DNA of 64,000 nt, from NCBI RefSeq assembly GCF_002895925.1, contig NZ_NWUO01000015.1, positions 20,639-84,638 on the forward strand, given 5' to 3'. This stretch comes from Mixta theicola (GTDB lineage Bacteria; Pseudomonadota; Gammaproteobacteria; Enterobacterales; Enterobacteriaceae). Positions within the stretch are counted from its first letter, which is position 1. Every line of letters starts with the position of its first letter. Made by a program: the position numbers and the translations under genes. Shown here piece after piece: positions 57,047-64,000 of the stretch. The notes under the pieces were generated by a model, which was not told the DNA's origin, ran no database searches, and saw only the letters and a program-made list of their open reading frames with translations.

Positions 57047-57836
57047 CTTCGACTCCTTCCGGTTTAAATGCGCGGGGAACGGTGATTTGATAATCCGGCT
57101 CCAGCCAGCCGCCGGGGACGATTTGCCGCTTTCCCGTGCCTGTTTCTATACCGCTTTGATCGAGATACTGAAAATAAGGATGCTCATTGCGTCGGGCAAG
57201 ATAGAGCATTACCCGGTTGGTTTTAACCGAATGACTGGCGCAGAGCAGAGCCTGTAATTTACGCGGGCTGAGAAGATTCATCCCCTGAAACAGAGCATCG
57301 GCATGTTCGAATGAGATCAACGAAGGAACGCCGCAGGCGATCTCATACGCGGCCAGTTCCGGGACACTGCCCGTTAACAATCGGTCGCCGATATTCAGCT
57401 TTGTTGTGAATGGCGTTATATCGACGGTGAGGCCAGAGGTATACAGCGTGACAAACGTCGTGGATTGTTCAAAGGCGACAAACCATCCCGGTAGTTTGAC
57501 GTAAGCCGGAAGCGAGAGCCAGATCTGTTGCCTGCCCGGTTCGGTATAGTGGGCATGGCCCTGTAGTGCAAGGCTGGTCAGCCCCGCCACCCGAACAGGT
57601 TTTTTCCACTGCGTTTGCAGGCAGTAAACCGCGTCTATCCAGTCCGGCTCGCGGCCCGTCCGGCAGTAAACGCCGTGTGCGATCCGCCTGAGCCAGCCGT
57701 TCTGTACATAGAGGTAAGAGAGCTTACGGTCTATGCCGTTGCGGGTAAGCCATGACTGGAGCAGTACCTGACCGGGAAGGATGTTCTGCATCAGCCAGTT
57801 TAGATAGTTTGCCAAATGTCGCCTCTTAATAGACAA
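57033..57836 (-). CDS. abiEi: AbiEi-type antitoxin (transcriptional repressor)
   Basis: Antitoxin of the AbiE system; it represses its own promoter and neutralises the toxin without binding it in the systems studied. The 267-residue protein has an N-terminal winged HTH (about 18-60, LPGQVLLQSWLTRNGIDRKL, YVQNGWLRRIAHGVYCR) and a C-terminal domain (VAGLTSLALQGHAHYTEPG, SVPELAAYEIACGVPS). The order antitoxin-toxin with a 14-nt overlap is standard. The toxin downstream is frameshifted in this sequence, but the antitoxin is intact. Confidence 0.87.
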   Translation of the reverse strand: MSIKRRHLANYLNWLMQNILPGQVLLQSWLTRNGIDRKLSYLYVQNGWLRRIAHGVYCRTGREPDWIDAVYCLQTQWKKPVRVAGLTSLALQGHAHYTEPGRQQIWLSLPAYVKLPGWFVAFEQSTTFVTLYTSGLTVDITPFTTKLNIGDRLLTGSVPELAAYEIACGVPSLISFEHADALFQGMNLLSPRKLQALLCASHSVKTNRVMLYLARRNEHPYFQYLDQSGIETGTGKRQIVPGGWLEPDYQITVPRAFKPEGVEDGSA

Positions 57837-58099
57837 TTTTTGTTATTTTTAAACTAAATGTAGTGTTTGGGAGCTTAAAATACAAACTAAGCCGCATGGC
57901 TATTGGTTTTAAAGCATGCTGATGTGGCTTTATCAATAAGAGGCTTGGGGAAATTGATAACTTTTTCGAGACAGAGCGCAAAATTAGTTTTTGATCAAAA
58001 ATGGATATATCGGGATGTTAACTTTTATAATTGTTGCTGTATATTTATACAGTAGCAGTCCGATCACCACTGCATCATCTGCGTGCGCTCGTCGAGGTG
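57837..58099. other. Intergenic AbiE promoter region
   Basis: About 260 AT-rich nt between the antitoxin start and the integrase remnant. It should contain the AbiEi-regulated promoter. AbiEi binds inverted repeats in known systems, but no convincing pair could be assigned by eye. Confidence 0.35.
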
Positions 58100-58277
58100 C
58101 TCCGCCTTGTGGATAAGCGCCAAACGCCAGCTTCTTCTTGTCGCCGAAGCGGTACTTGAGATGTCAGAGTTTAGAACCGTTGAGTTTAATCAGCAGGTAC
58201 AGGCCCTGCGCGTCGCTGAGTTTATAAGGTTTATCGAGCGGCTTTGCGTTGCGGATGGCGGTATCGGTGAGTGGCAT
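58100..58277 (-). pseudogene. P4-type tyrosine integrase, N-terminal remnant with nonsense codon
   Basis: The ATG at 58277 opens MPLTDTAIRNAKPLDKPYKL and SDAQGLYLLIKLNGSKL, the standard N-terminal arm-binding domain (DUF4102) of P4-like integrases. It stops at a TGA (58164) where the family has Trp. The same frame continues HLKYRFGDKKKLAFGAYP to about 58100 before similarity ends, so a TGG-to-TGA change and loss of the catalytic domain killed the gene. It sits about 160 nt from the tRNA end, the normal place for such an integrase. Confidence 0.85.
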
Positions 58278-58341
58278 GGCGGGGGCTCTGGAGTTTATCG
58301 AACCAATAGCCCCCCAATTAAGCGCCCAAAAACTATGGATA

Positions 58342-58378
58342 CAAAAAACCTGACGGAACTTTTCAGCACCATCAGGTT
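58342..58378 (-). terminator. Island-borne terminator downstream of tRNA-Phe
   Basis: Stem AACCTGA(T)GG/CC(G)TCAGGTT followed by TTTTG on the minus strand, about 60 nt past the tRNA CCA end. It lies within the inserted DNA, so it would terminate the tRNA transcript in place of the displaced original at 55674-55698. Confidence 0.7.
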
Positions 58379-58430
58379 TCTTTAACTTACTGATTTTTAA
58401 CGTTTCACGACGTATAGGCACGCCATGAAA

Positions 58431-58458
58431 CTAAATTTTGGTGCCCGGACTCGGAATC
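58431..58458. repeat. Attachment-site copy (tRNA-proximal end of the island)
   Basis: 28 bp overlapping the 3' end of tRNA-Phe and its first downstream bases, repeated with one gap at 55699-55725. It keeps the tRNA functional after insertion and marks the right border of the island. Confidence 0.8.
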
Positions 58459-58514
58459 GAACCAAGGACACGGGGATTTTCAATCCCCTGCTCTACCGAC
58501 TGAGCTATCCGGGC
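58439..58514 (-). tRNA. pheV: tRNA-Phe (anticodon GAA)
   Basis: A 76-nt sequence starting GCCCGGATAGCTCAGTCGGT on the minus strand, with anticodon GAA in GGGGATTGAAAATCCCC, variable loop and T-arm GGTTCGATTCC, and an encoded CCA end. It matches E. coli tRNA-Phe throughout. Its 3' end hosts the 2.7 kb island described in the neighbouring entries. Which of the duplicate phe tRNA loci this is cannot be told from sequence alone; the symbol reflects the E. coli map region. Confidence 0.95.
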
Positions 58515-58639
58515 AACGGGGCGCATTAAACCGTAAAGCCGCGAAGTCGTCAAATGCTTTTCACCGGATTTTTACTGATTGCTGCAAAAGAGCGCAATCA
58601 GTAAAAACAGCGATAAAAAGGCCGCTGGCGCGGCGCGCC

Positions 58640-60490
58640 TTAAGGGAGCGGGACAGGCAAAAAAATATGATCCAGTATTTGCCTGACCACCGGGGCCGCC
58701 ACCACGCCCTCGCTGCCGCCGTTTTCCAGGATCAACGCCATCGCCACTTTAGGATCGTTATAGGGCGCGAAAGCGGTATAAAACACATGGTCGCGCAGCC
58801 GTACCGGGATCATTTTGGCATTATAAACTTCATTCTGCTTCAGGCTGAAAACCTGCGAAGTCCCGCTTTTTGCCGCAATGCCGTAAGGTGCCGTATGAAA
58901 ATATTTATAGCCGGTGCCGTTGGGCGCGTTAGCCATGCCAAACATAGCGCGTCGCACCAGCGCCCAGTAAGGCGAGCGTGCGTTGGCTATCTGCGGCTGC
59001 GGCCTTTCCGGCTGCCAGCGGGTAATGTTTTTACCGCGTTGCGTGGCATACAGCAGATGTGGCGTTACCACGCGCCCGCTATTGATCAGCGCGTCCAGCG
59101 CCTTCACCATCTGTATCGGCGTGGCGATCCAGTATCCCTGCCCAATGCCGACCGATACCGTATCGCCCTGATACCAGGCCCGCTTATGCACCTTCTGTTT
59201 CCAGGCGCGATCCGGCAGCAGGCCGCTGTACTCCTCTTTCAGATCGATGCCGGTGGATTTGCCATAGCCGAACTGGCTCAGCATCTGATGAATACGATCG
59301 ATCCCCATCTCAAAAGCCACCTGATAGAAAAACGTATCGGCGGATTCCTCAATCGCTTTGGTCACGTCCAGCGTGCCGTGGCCGCTTTTTTTCCAGTCAC
59401 GATAGCGCCGCTGCGTTCCCGGCAGTGTCCAGGTCGGTGCGCCGTAAAAGGTGGTTTGCGGAGTGATCACGCCGCTCAGCAGCGCCGACATCGCCATATA
59501 GGGTTTTACCGTTGAGGCGGGCGGATACAGCCCTTGAGTCACCCGATTGATTAACGGCAGATCTTTATTTTTTAACAGCTGTTGCCAGGCCCGATAGCCG
59601 ATGCCCTTCACAAACAAGTTGGGATCGTAGCTGGGGCTGGAAACCATCGCCAGCACCGCGCCATCGCGCGGGTTTTCAATCAGCACTGCCGCGCGCTGCC
59701 CTTTTAACAGGCTTTCCACATACTGCTGCAGCGGCAGATCGATCGTAAGCCAGAGATTTTTCCCGGCTACCGGCGGCACCTCTTTTAGCACCCGCACAAT
59801 GCGCCCGTGGTTATCCACCTCAACTTCCTGATAGCCGGTTTTGCCATGCAGCAGCGATTCGTAGTAGCGTTCGATACCCTGTTTACCGATGTTATGATCG
59901 GCGGCGTAGTTCTCCGCCACGCCCTCTTCATTTAGCCGCTGATAGTCGCGGTCATTGATCTTCGATACGTAGCCCACCACGTGCGCCAGCGCCGCGCCGT
60001 AGGGATATTGCCGATCCTGATAGCTATCTATTTCCACACCTTCAAAACGATATTGATTAACCGCAAAGCGCGCGACTTCTTCCTCGCTTAGCTCGCTTTT
60101 CAGCACCACCGGCCGATAACGGCTGCTCTGCTTCAGCGCCTGATGGAAATCGGCAAGCTCCTCCGACGTTAGCCCAATCACCGGCGTCAGCGCCTGCAGC
60201 AGCGCCTGCATATTCTTGATTTTGTATGGCATCACCGTCACGTCATACCAGGTAATATTTTTTACCAGCGCCGTGCCGTTACGATCGTAAATAATGCCGC
60301 GCCTGGGGGCGACAGGGATCATTTTGATGTCATTGCGATCGGATCGCGTCTGGTAATAGCCGTGCTGCTGCACCTGCAGGTGCCAGAGGTTTACGACTAA
60401 CACGACGAAGCACACTACCACCAGGCCAAAAGCAGTTAGCGCGCGCCGGGTAAATAGCTTTTCTTCAGCGGCAAAATCACGAATTTTCAT
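58640..60490 (-). CDS. Penicillin-binding protein 2 paralogue (MrdA-like)
   Basis: Class B transpeptidase that cross-links peptidoglycan during elongation. The 616-residue protein has one N-terminal membrane anchor (about 18-38), a pedestal domain with APRRGIIYDRNGTALV, and the transpeptidase motifs Ser326-Thr-Val-Lys329 (PPASTVKP), Ser383-Ala-Asp385 and Lys541-Ser-Gly-Thr544. It is clearly PBP2 rather than PBP3 (RLRDH and LILENGGSEG near the end). It stands alone here, not with rodA, rlpA or rlmH as mrdA does. It is therefore likely an extra copy, like the acid-induced second PBP2 of Salmonella. Confidence 0.88.
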   Translation of the reverse strand: MKIRDFAAEEKLFTRRALTAFGLVVVCFVVLVVNLWHLQVQQHGYYQTRSDRNDIKMIPVAPRRGIIYDRNGTALVKNITWYDVTVMPYKIKNMQALLQALTPVIGLTSEELADFHQALKQSSRYRPVVLKSELSEEEVARFAVNQYRFEGVEIDSYQDRQYPYGAALAHVVGYVSKINDRDYQRLNEEGVAENYAADHNIGKQGIERYYESLLHGKTGYQEVEVDNHGRIVRVLKEVPPVAGKNLWLTIDLPLQQYVESLLKGQRAAVLIENPRDGAVLAMVSSPSYDPNLFVKGIGYRAWQQLLKNKDLPLINRVTQGLYPPASTVKPYMAMSALLSGVITPQTTFYGAPTWTLPGTQRRYRDWKKSGHGTLDVTKAIEESADTFFYQVAFEMGIDRIHQMLSQFGYGKSTGIDLKEEYSGLLPDRAWKQKVHKRAWYQGDTVSVGIGQGYWIATPIQMVKALDALINSGRVVTPHLLYATQRGKNITRWQPERPQPQIANARSPYWALVRRAMFGMANAPNGTGYKYFHTAPYGIAAKSGTSQVFSLKQNEVYNAKMIPVRLRDHVFYTAFAPYNDPKVAMALILENGGSEGVVAAPVVRQILDHIFLPVPLP

Positions 60491-60822
60491 TTATTAAATA
60501 ATAATTTTATTCATTCTCATTTTGCCGTTCATGATAAAGAGGTCGCCTGGTCAAACTAGCGAAAAGATGCATATCCACCGGGAAAAGTGTGACATTTATT
60601 GAGGATGTAACAGATAACGGCGCAAAAGCATGATAAGCGCGCCTGTTAGCGTGGCAAATGCGGGTGAAAATGCGAATAAGCCGCATTCAGGTAGTGAATT
60701 AATTATCTTTAAAATCAATAAATTAAAAAGATAAAAATCGAAAAAAAGCGTATTCCTTTAACAGGCTTTGCTGCATAATTCAGCGCATCACCTTTCATCT
60801 GTCACTACCCTGAGGAATCGCT
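60491..60822. other. Divergent intergenic region PBP2 / ftnA
   Basis: About 330 nt between divergent starts, AT-rich towards ftnA. It should hold both promoters. A TGCATAAT segment about 55 nt before the ftnA ATG could be its extended -10. No operator was recognised. ftnA is preceded by CTGAGGAAT as ribosome-binding site. Confidence 0.4.
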
Positions 60823-61335
60823 ATGCTGACCAATGACATGACTGCGCGTTTAAACGAACAGCTAAATCTGGAGTTCTATTCCGCCAATCTGTATCTGCAA
60901 ATGAGCGCCTGGTGCAGCGATAAAGGCTTTGAAGGCGCGGCGGCGTTTCTGAAATCTCATTCTCGTGAAGAGATGGAACACATGCAGCGCCTGTTTGATT
61001 ACCTCAGCGATACGGGCGCGATGCCGGTTTTAGGCAGCATCGCTGCGCCGCCGGTCGCCTTTAACTCTCTGGCGGAAGTGTTTGAGCAAACCTATGAGCA
61101 TGAGCAGCTGATCACGCGTAAAATCAACGAGCTGGCCCACGCGGCGATGACCGCGCAGGATTATTCCACTTTCCATTTCCTGCAGTGGTACGTGGCGGAA
61201 CAGCATGAAGAAGAGAAACTGTTTAAATCGGTGCTGGATAAGCTGGCGCTGGTGGGCAACAGCGGCAATGGTCTGTTCTTCGTGGATAAAGATCTGGCGA
61301 AAATGGACGGTGAAAGCCACGGTCCAACGGCCTAA
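60823..61335 (+). CDS. ftnA: Non-heme ferritin FtnA
   Basis: 24-subunit iron-storage protein. The 170-residue subunit has the ferroxidase ligands Glu17 ([13 protein letters not shown]), Glu50 and His53 ([13 protein letters not shown]), and the C-terminal helix [20 protein letters not shown] with Glu ligands, plus [20 protein letters not shown]. It is a few residues longer than E. coli FtnA at the C terminus. There is no partner gene. Confidence 0.95.
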   Translation: MLTNDMTARLNEQLNLEFYSANLYLQMSAWCSDKGFEGAAAFLKSHSREEMEHMQRLFDYLSDTGAMPVLGSIAAPPVAFNSLAEVFEQTYEHEQLITRKINELAHAAMTAQDYSTFHFLQWYVAEQHEEEKLFKSVLDKLALVGNSGNGLFFVDKDLAKMDGESHGPTA

Positions 61336-61377
61336 TCTGTAGCCGCCCCGACGCGAATCGCCGCGCCGGGGCCAGGT

Positions 61378-63459
61378 TTAAAGCATGGTTAACCGCAGTT
61401 CAGAAGGCTGCGGTCGGCCAAAGAAGTAGCCCTGAAACAGAGTACATCCTTCTTCCTTCAGCTTATCGAACTGCTCACGGTTCTCAACGCCTTCAGCGGT
61501 AATCTGAATATCCAGACTGCGGCTCATTCCGGTAATGGCGCGAATAATCGCCAGCGCTTCACGGCTATCGCTCATATCATTGATAAACGAACGGTCGATT
61601 TTAATCTTATCGAACGGAAAAGAGCGCAGGTAGCTTAGCGAAGAGTAGCCGGTGCCGAAATCGTCCAGCGCGATCAGCACGCCCAGCGCTTTCAGGCTTT
61701 GCAGGATGTGAATATTGCCCAGCGTATCATCCAGCAGCACCGACTCGGTAATCTCCACTTCCAGCCGCCACGGCTCCAGCCCTGAGCCACGCAGCGCGTC
61801 TTCGACCACCGAAACCAGCGCGCTGTTTTTAAACTGAATGGGGGAAAGATTAACCGATACCGCCTGCCCGCCCGCCCAGTTTTTCGCCTCACGGCACGCT
61901 TCATATAGCGCCCATGCGCCAAGGCTGTGGATCAGCCCGGTCTCTTCCGCCAGCGGAATAAAATCGCCCGGCATAATTAACCCTTTTGACGGATGATGCC
62001 AGCGCATCAGCGCCTCGTAGCCGATAATGGCCTGCTGATCGCTGTTGGTGATCGGCTGATAATACAGCCGCATCTGGTTTTCGGTTATCGCCTCGCGCAG
62101 ATCGTTCTCCATGCAGCGCCGCGTGCGTGCCTGAACGTCCATCTCCAGGGTAAAATATTCATAGCGATTACGCCCGTTGCGCTTGGCCTCATACAGCGCC
62201 ATATCGGCGCAGCGTAACAGCTGCTCGGGTGAGGCCAGCTCGGCATCGGCAAAAGCGATACCGATGCTCAGGCCCACCGATAAATTATGCCCGTCAACAT
62301 TCACCGGCGGATGCACCACCTCGATTAATCGCTGCGCCACCACGTTTGCCTCCTGCTGGTGGTTCAGACTGGGCAGCACAATGGCAAACTCATCGCCACC
62401 GATGCGCGCCAGCGTATCCTGCTCACGCAGCACGGCACGCAGGCGTTTGGCAATCGCGCGCAGCAGCTCGTCGCCCATTTGATGCCCCAGCGCGTCGTTA
62501 ACATTTTTGAAGTTATCCAAATCGAGACAGAGCGCCGCCGTTTGCCGCTCATGCAGCTCTCCCTGACGCAGCGCGTCGCTGAGCCGCTGACGAAACAGAA
62601 TGCGGTTTGGCAGGCTGGTCAGATAATCGTGATGCGCCATATGATGAATACGCGCATCGGCGGCGCGCTGGTCGGTAACGTCATCGACAATCAGCATGAC
62701 GTATTGCGTACGCGCATCGCCGCCGCGTACCGTCGCCGCCCGGGTATGCAGAATGCGCTCGCCGCCAGCAGCGCTCAGCTGACGTTCGCTTTGATGGATC
62801 CCTTCGCTACGCAATGCCGCATCCGCCAGCATGTCAAAATAGTCGCTCAGCTCCGGCGGCAGGCATTCATGCGGCTTTTTCCCGTGCATACTGTTTTTTT
62901 CGACGCCAAACAGCTGCTCGGCCTTGCGGTTTACCAGCAGGATCTCACGTGAAACGGCATCCTCCACCAGCACGCAGGAGGGAATACTGCTGATGATGGT
63001 ATCAAGAAAGCGCGACATAGCTGTCATACGTTCACTCTGCGCCTCCGCCAGATCTTTGGCGCGCAGAATTTGCTGCTCATATTCACGCCGCTCGGTAATA
63101 TCGCGGGTAATTTTGGCGTAGCCTACCAGTTGGCCACCCTCGTCGTGAATCGCATCGATCACGACGTGCGCCCAGAAAGCGCTGCCATCCTTACGATAGC
63201 GCCAGCCCTGATCCTCAAAGCGGCCCGTTGCGCGCGCGATATTCAGATTGGCCACCGGCGTTTTGTTCCGGCGCTCCTGCGGGCTGTAAAATAGCGAAAA
63301 ATGCTGGCCGAGGATCTCATGCGCCATATAGCCTTTGGTACGCTGGGCACCTGCATTCCAGTTCGCCACGTGGCCGCCGGGATCGAGCATATAAATGGCG
63401 TAATCGGTGACGCTTTCCACCAGTAGCCGATAAAATGTGTCTGGATTCTCGTTCATCAT
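61378..63459 (-). CDS. PAS-PAS-GGDEF-EAL cyclic-di-GMP protein
   Basis: Bifunctional-type c-di-GMP enzyme of 693 residues; no membrane segment, so cytosolic. Order: PAS/PAC 1 (about 8-125, with WNAGAQRTKGYMAHEILGQH), a short coiled linker, PAS 2 (about 150-265), GGDEF (about 275-435) and EAL (about 450-690). The cyclase motif GGDEF is intact at 354-358 with the inhibitory RxxD site at 345-348. The phosphodiesterase motif is intact (YEALMRW, Glu482), and the catalytic DDFGTGYSSLSYLRSFP loop is present. Both activities are therefore possible. The start MMNENPDTFYRLL at 63459 is chosen over an upstream ATG at 63510 whose first 17 codons are not PAS-like. Confidence 0.9.
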   Translation of the reverse strand: MMNENPDTFYRLLVESVTDYAIYMLDPGGHVANWNAGAQRTKGYMAHEILGQHFSLFYSPQERRNKTPVANLNIARATGRFEDQGWRYRKDGSAFWAHVVIDAIHDEGGQLVGYAKITRDITERREYEQQILRAKDLAEAQSERMTAMSRFLDTIISSIPSCVLVEDAVSREILLVNRKAEQLFGVEKNSMHGKKPHECLPPELSDYFDMLADAALRSEGIHQSERQLSAAGGERILHTRAATVRGGDARTQYVMLIVDDVTDQRAADARIHHMAHHDYLTSLPNRILFRQRLSDALRQGELHERQTAALCLDLDNFKNVNDALGHQMGDELLRAIAKRLRAVLREQDTLARIGGDEFAIVLPSLNHQQEANVVAQRLIEVVHPPVNVDGHNLSVGLSIGIAFADAELASPEQLLRCADMALYEAKRNGRNRYEYFTLEMDVQARTRRCMENDLREAITENQMRLYYQPITNSDQQAIIGYEALMRWHHPSKGLIMPGDFIPLAEETGLIHSLGAWALYEACREAKNWAGGQAVSVNLSPIQFKNSALVSVVEDALRGSGLEPWRLEVEITESVLLDDTLGNIHILQSLKALGVLIALDDFGTGYSSLSYLRSFPFDKIKIDRSFINDMSDSREALAIIRAITGMSRSLDIQITAEGVENREQFDKLKEEGCTLFQGYFFGRPQPSELRLTML

Positions 63460-63545
63460 GTTGCCCGGTTGCTGCCTAAATGAGAGATTTGGGTGGGTTG
63501 GACATGGCAACGTAATGCATCTGGCTGGTCAGCGCTACGCTAAAG

Positions 63546-63623
63546 AAAAATTTGTCAATCTGCCCGGCATGACGTTATCGGACGAAGCCTTTCCATTCAT
63601 ATCGGCAAGGTTGACAAATTTTT
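63546..63623. repeat. Imperfect 19-20 bp inverted repeat upstream of the c-di-GMP gene
   Basis: AAAAATTTGTCAATCTGCC (63546-63564) pairs with GGCAAGGTTGACAAATTTTT (63604-63623) with two or three mismatches and a 39-base spacer. It lies about 90 nt upstream of the PAS-GGDEF-EAL start. It could be a pair of operator half-sites or the stem of a structured RNA. Confidence 0.5.
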
Positions 63624-63873
63624 CCGTTATTTACAGGCGAAATGATCTTAACAAAAAGCCTTAAGCCAGATTCCCGCTGTGGGTAATCCCATACCAGGAG
63701 AGAGCGTACCTTTACCCCGCGTCGTCGCTCAATGGCGGCGGTGTTAAAGCCGATGCCGTGGTTTAAGACCGCATCTGCTATTCGGCAGAGATCCCTTTGA
63801 ACACTATCAGGATATGTTTCTGCTTAATCAGGTTGGCGTACATTTAACCTTGCTAATCGTTACGCTAAAGAAC
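63624..63873. other. Gap between the inverted repeat and the IS element
   Basis: About 250 nt. Short open stretches such as MAAVLKPMPWFKTASAIR and DPFEHYQDMFLLNQVGVHLT look proteinlike but are in different frames and stop early. They may be debris of a gene interrupted by the IS element. No confident call. Confidence 0.3.
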
Positions 63874-64000
63874 GGCTTTGTTGAATAAATCAGATTTCGG
63901 GTAAGTCTTCCCCGTAGCGGGTTGTGTTTTCAGGCAATACGCACGCTTTCAGGCATACCTGCTTTCGTCATTTTGTTCAGCGCTCGTACCAGGGCCATAG
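63874..64000. mobile_element. IS903-type (IS5 family) insertion sequence, one end (partial)
   Basis: Begins with the 18-bp terminal inverted repeat GGCTTTGTTGAATAAATC of IS903/IS102-type elements. The following sequence and encoded transposase C terminus agree with that group as remembered. The rest lies beyond the window, so completeness and target duplication cannot be judged. Confidence 0.85.
63930..64000 (-). CDS. IS903-type transposase, C-terminal end (partial)
   Basis: The minus-strand frame entering from the window edge ends MALVRALNKMTKAGMPESVR-IA with a TGA at 63930. This is the expected C terminus of the IS5-family DDE transposase of IS903-type elements. Only about 22 residues are visible; the catalytic residues are outside the window. 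Confidence 0.8.
   Translation of the reverse strand, partial: MALVRALNKMTKAGMPESVRIA

Noticed and set aside
63536..63872. Direct repeat TACGCTAAAGAA as IS target duplication
   Set aside because: The copies are over 300 bp apart on the same side of the IS end, so they cannot be its flanking duplication.
1..64000. CRISPR arrays, rRNA genes, riboswitches, prophage structural genes
   Set aside because: No regularly spaced repeats, rRNA-like stretches, recognised riboswitch cores or phage structural motifs were seen in the window.

Overview
The window is chromosomal DNA of an enterobacterium. Gene order and protein sequences follow the Escherichia coli 'serA to mltC' segment closely (pepP-ygfB-zapA-6S RNA-fau / serA-rpiA-argP / yggE-argO-mscS-fbaA-pgk-epd / tktA-loiP / speB-speA-metK-galP-sprT-endA-rsmE-gshB-yqgE-ruvX-yggR-yggS-yggT-rdgB-hemW / yggN-yggL-trmB / mutY-yggX-mltC). 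The accessory genes (EsaI/EsaR-type quorum sensing, a TPP enzyme beside speB, a PBP2 paralogue) point to Erwiniaceae (Pantoea, Mixta, Erwinia) rather than Escherichia. That placement rests on gene content and remembered family sequences, not on a search.

Bases 1-32.8 kb are mostly core genome: cell division (zapA), 6S RNA, serine synthesis, pentose phosphate enzymes (rpiA, tktA), arginine export (argO, with its activator argP nearby), the epd-pgk-fbaA glycolytic cluster, polyamine synthesis (speA, speB), SAM synthesis (metK with MetJ boxes), galactose uptake (galP with a GalR operator and a CRP site), and glutathione and nucleotide-sanitation genes. Insertions in this backbone are a membrane bactofilin between epd and tktA and the remnant of a TPP-dependent decarboxylase next to speB. 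Bases 32.8-34.1 kb are an AT-rich accessory patch with a truncated DUF5675 protein and two overlapping exported or SH3-like ORFs. Bases 34.2-38.8 kb return to core (yggN, yggL, trmB, mutY, yggX, mltC).

From 38.8 kb on the content is accessory: a Tm-1-like/PEP-hydrolase-like pair with a divergent TetR regulator; a convergent luxI/luxR pair; a PQQ-type sorbosone dehydrogenase lipoprotein with a DUF2231 membrane partner; a ferric-siderophore reductase with a PadR regulator; an old yellow enzyme; an MFS exporter and an M20 amidohydrolase, both frameshifted; yghU; a 59-residue unnamed gene preceded by a triple operator-like repeat; a deoxynucleoside kinase; ygbA; and a GNAT acetyltransferase.

At 55.7-58.5 kb a 2.7 kb island sits in the 3' end of tRNA-Phe. 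It has a partial duplication of the tRNA end, a dead P4-type integrase beside the tRNA, an AbiEi/AbiEii toxin-antitoxin pair (toxin frameshifted) and a tandem repeat. The insertion separated the tRNA from what looks like its original terminator, and the island supplies a replacement. Beyond it lie a stand-alone PBP2 paralogue, ferritin ftnA, a PAS-PAS-GGDEF-EAL protein and the end of an IS903-type element cut by the window edge.

Four genes (pgk, MFS, M20, abiEii) carry single-base indels in short homopolymers, and a fifth is possible. Because pgk is normally essential, sequencing error must be considered for all of them.
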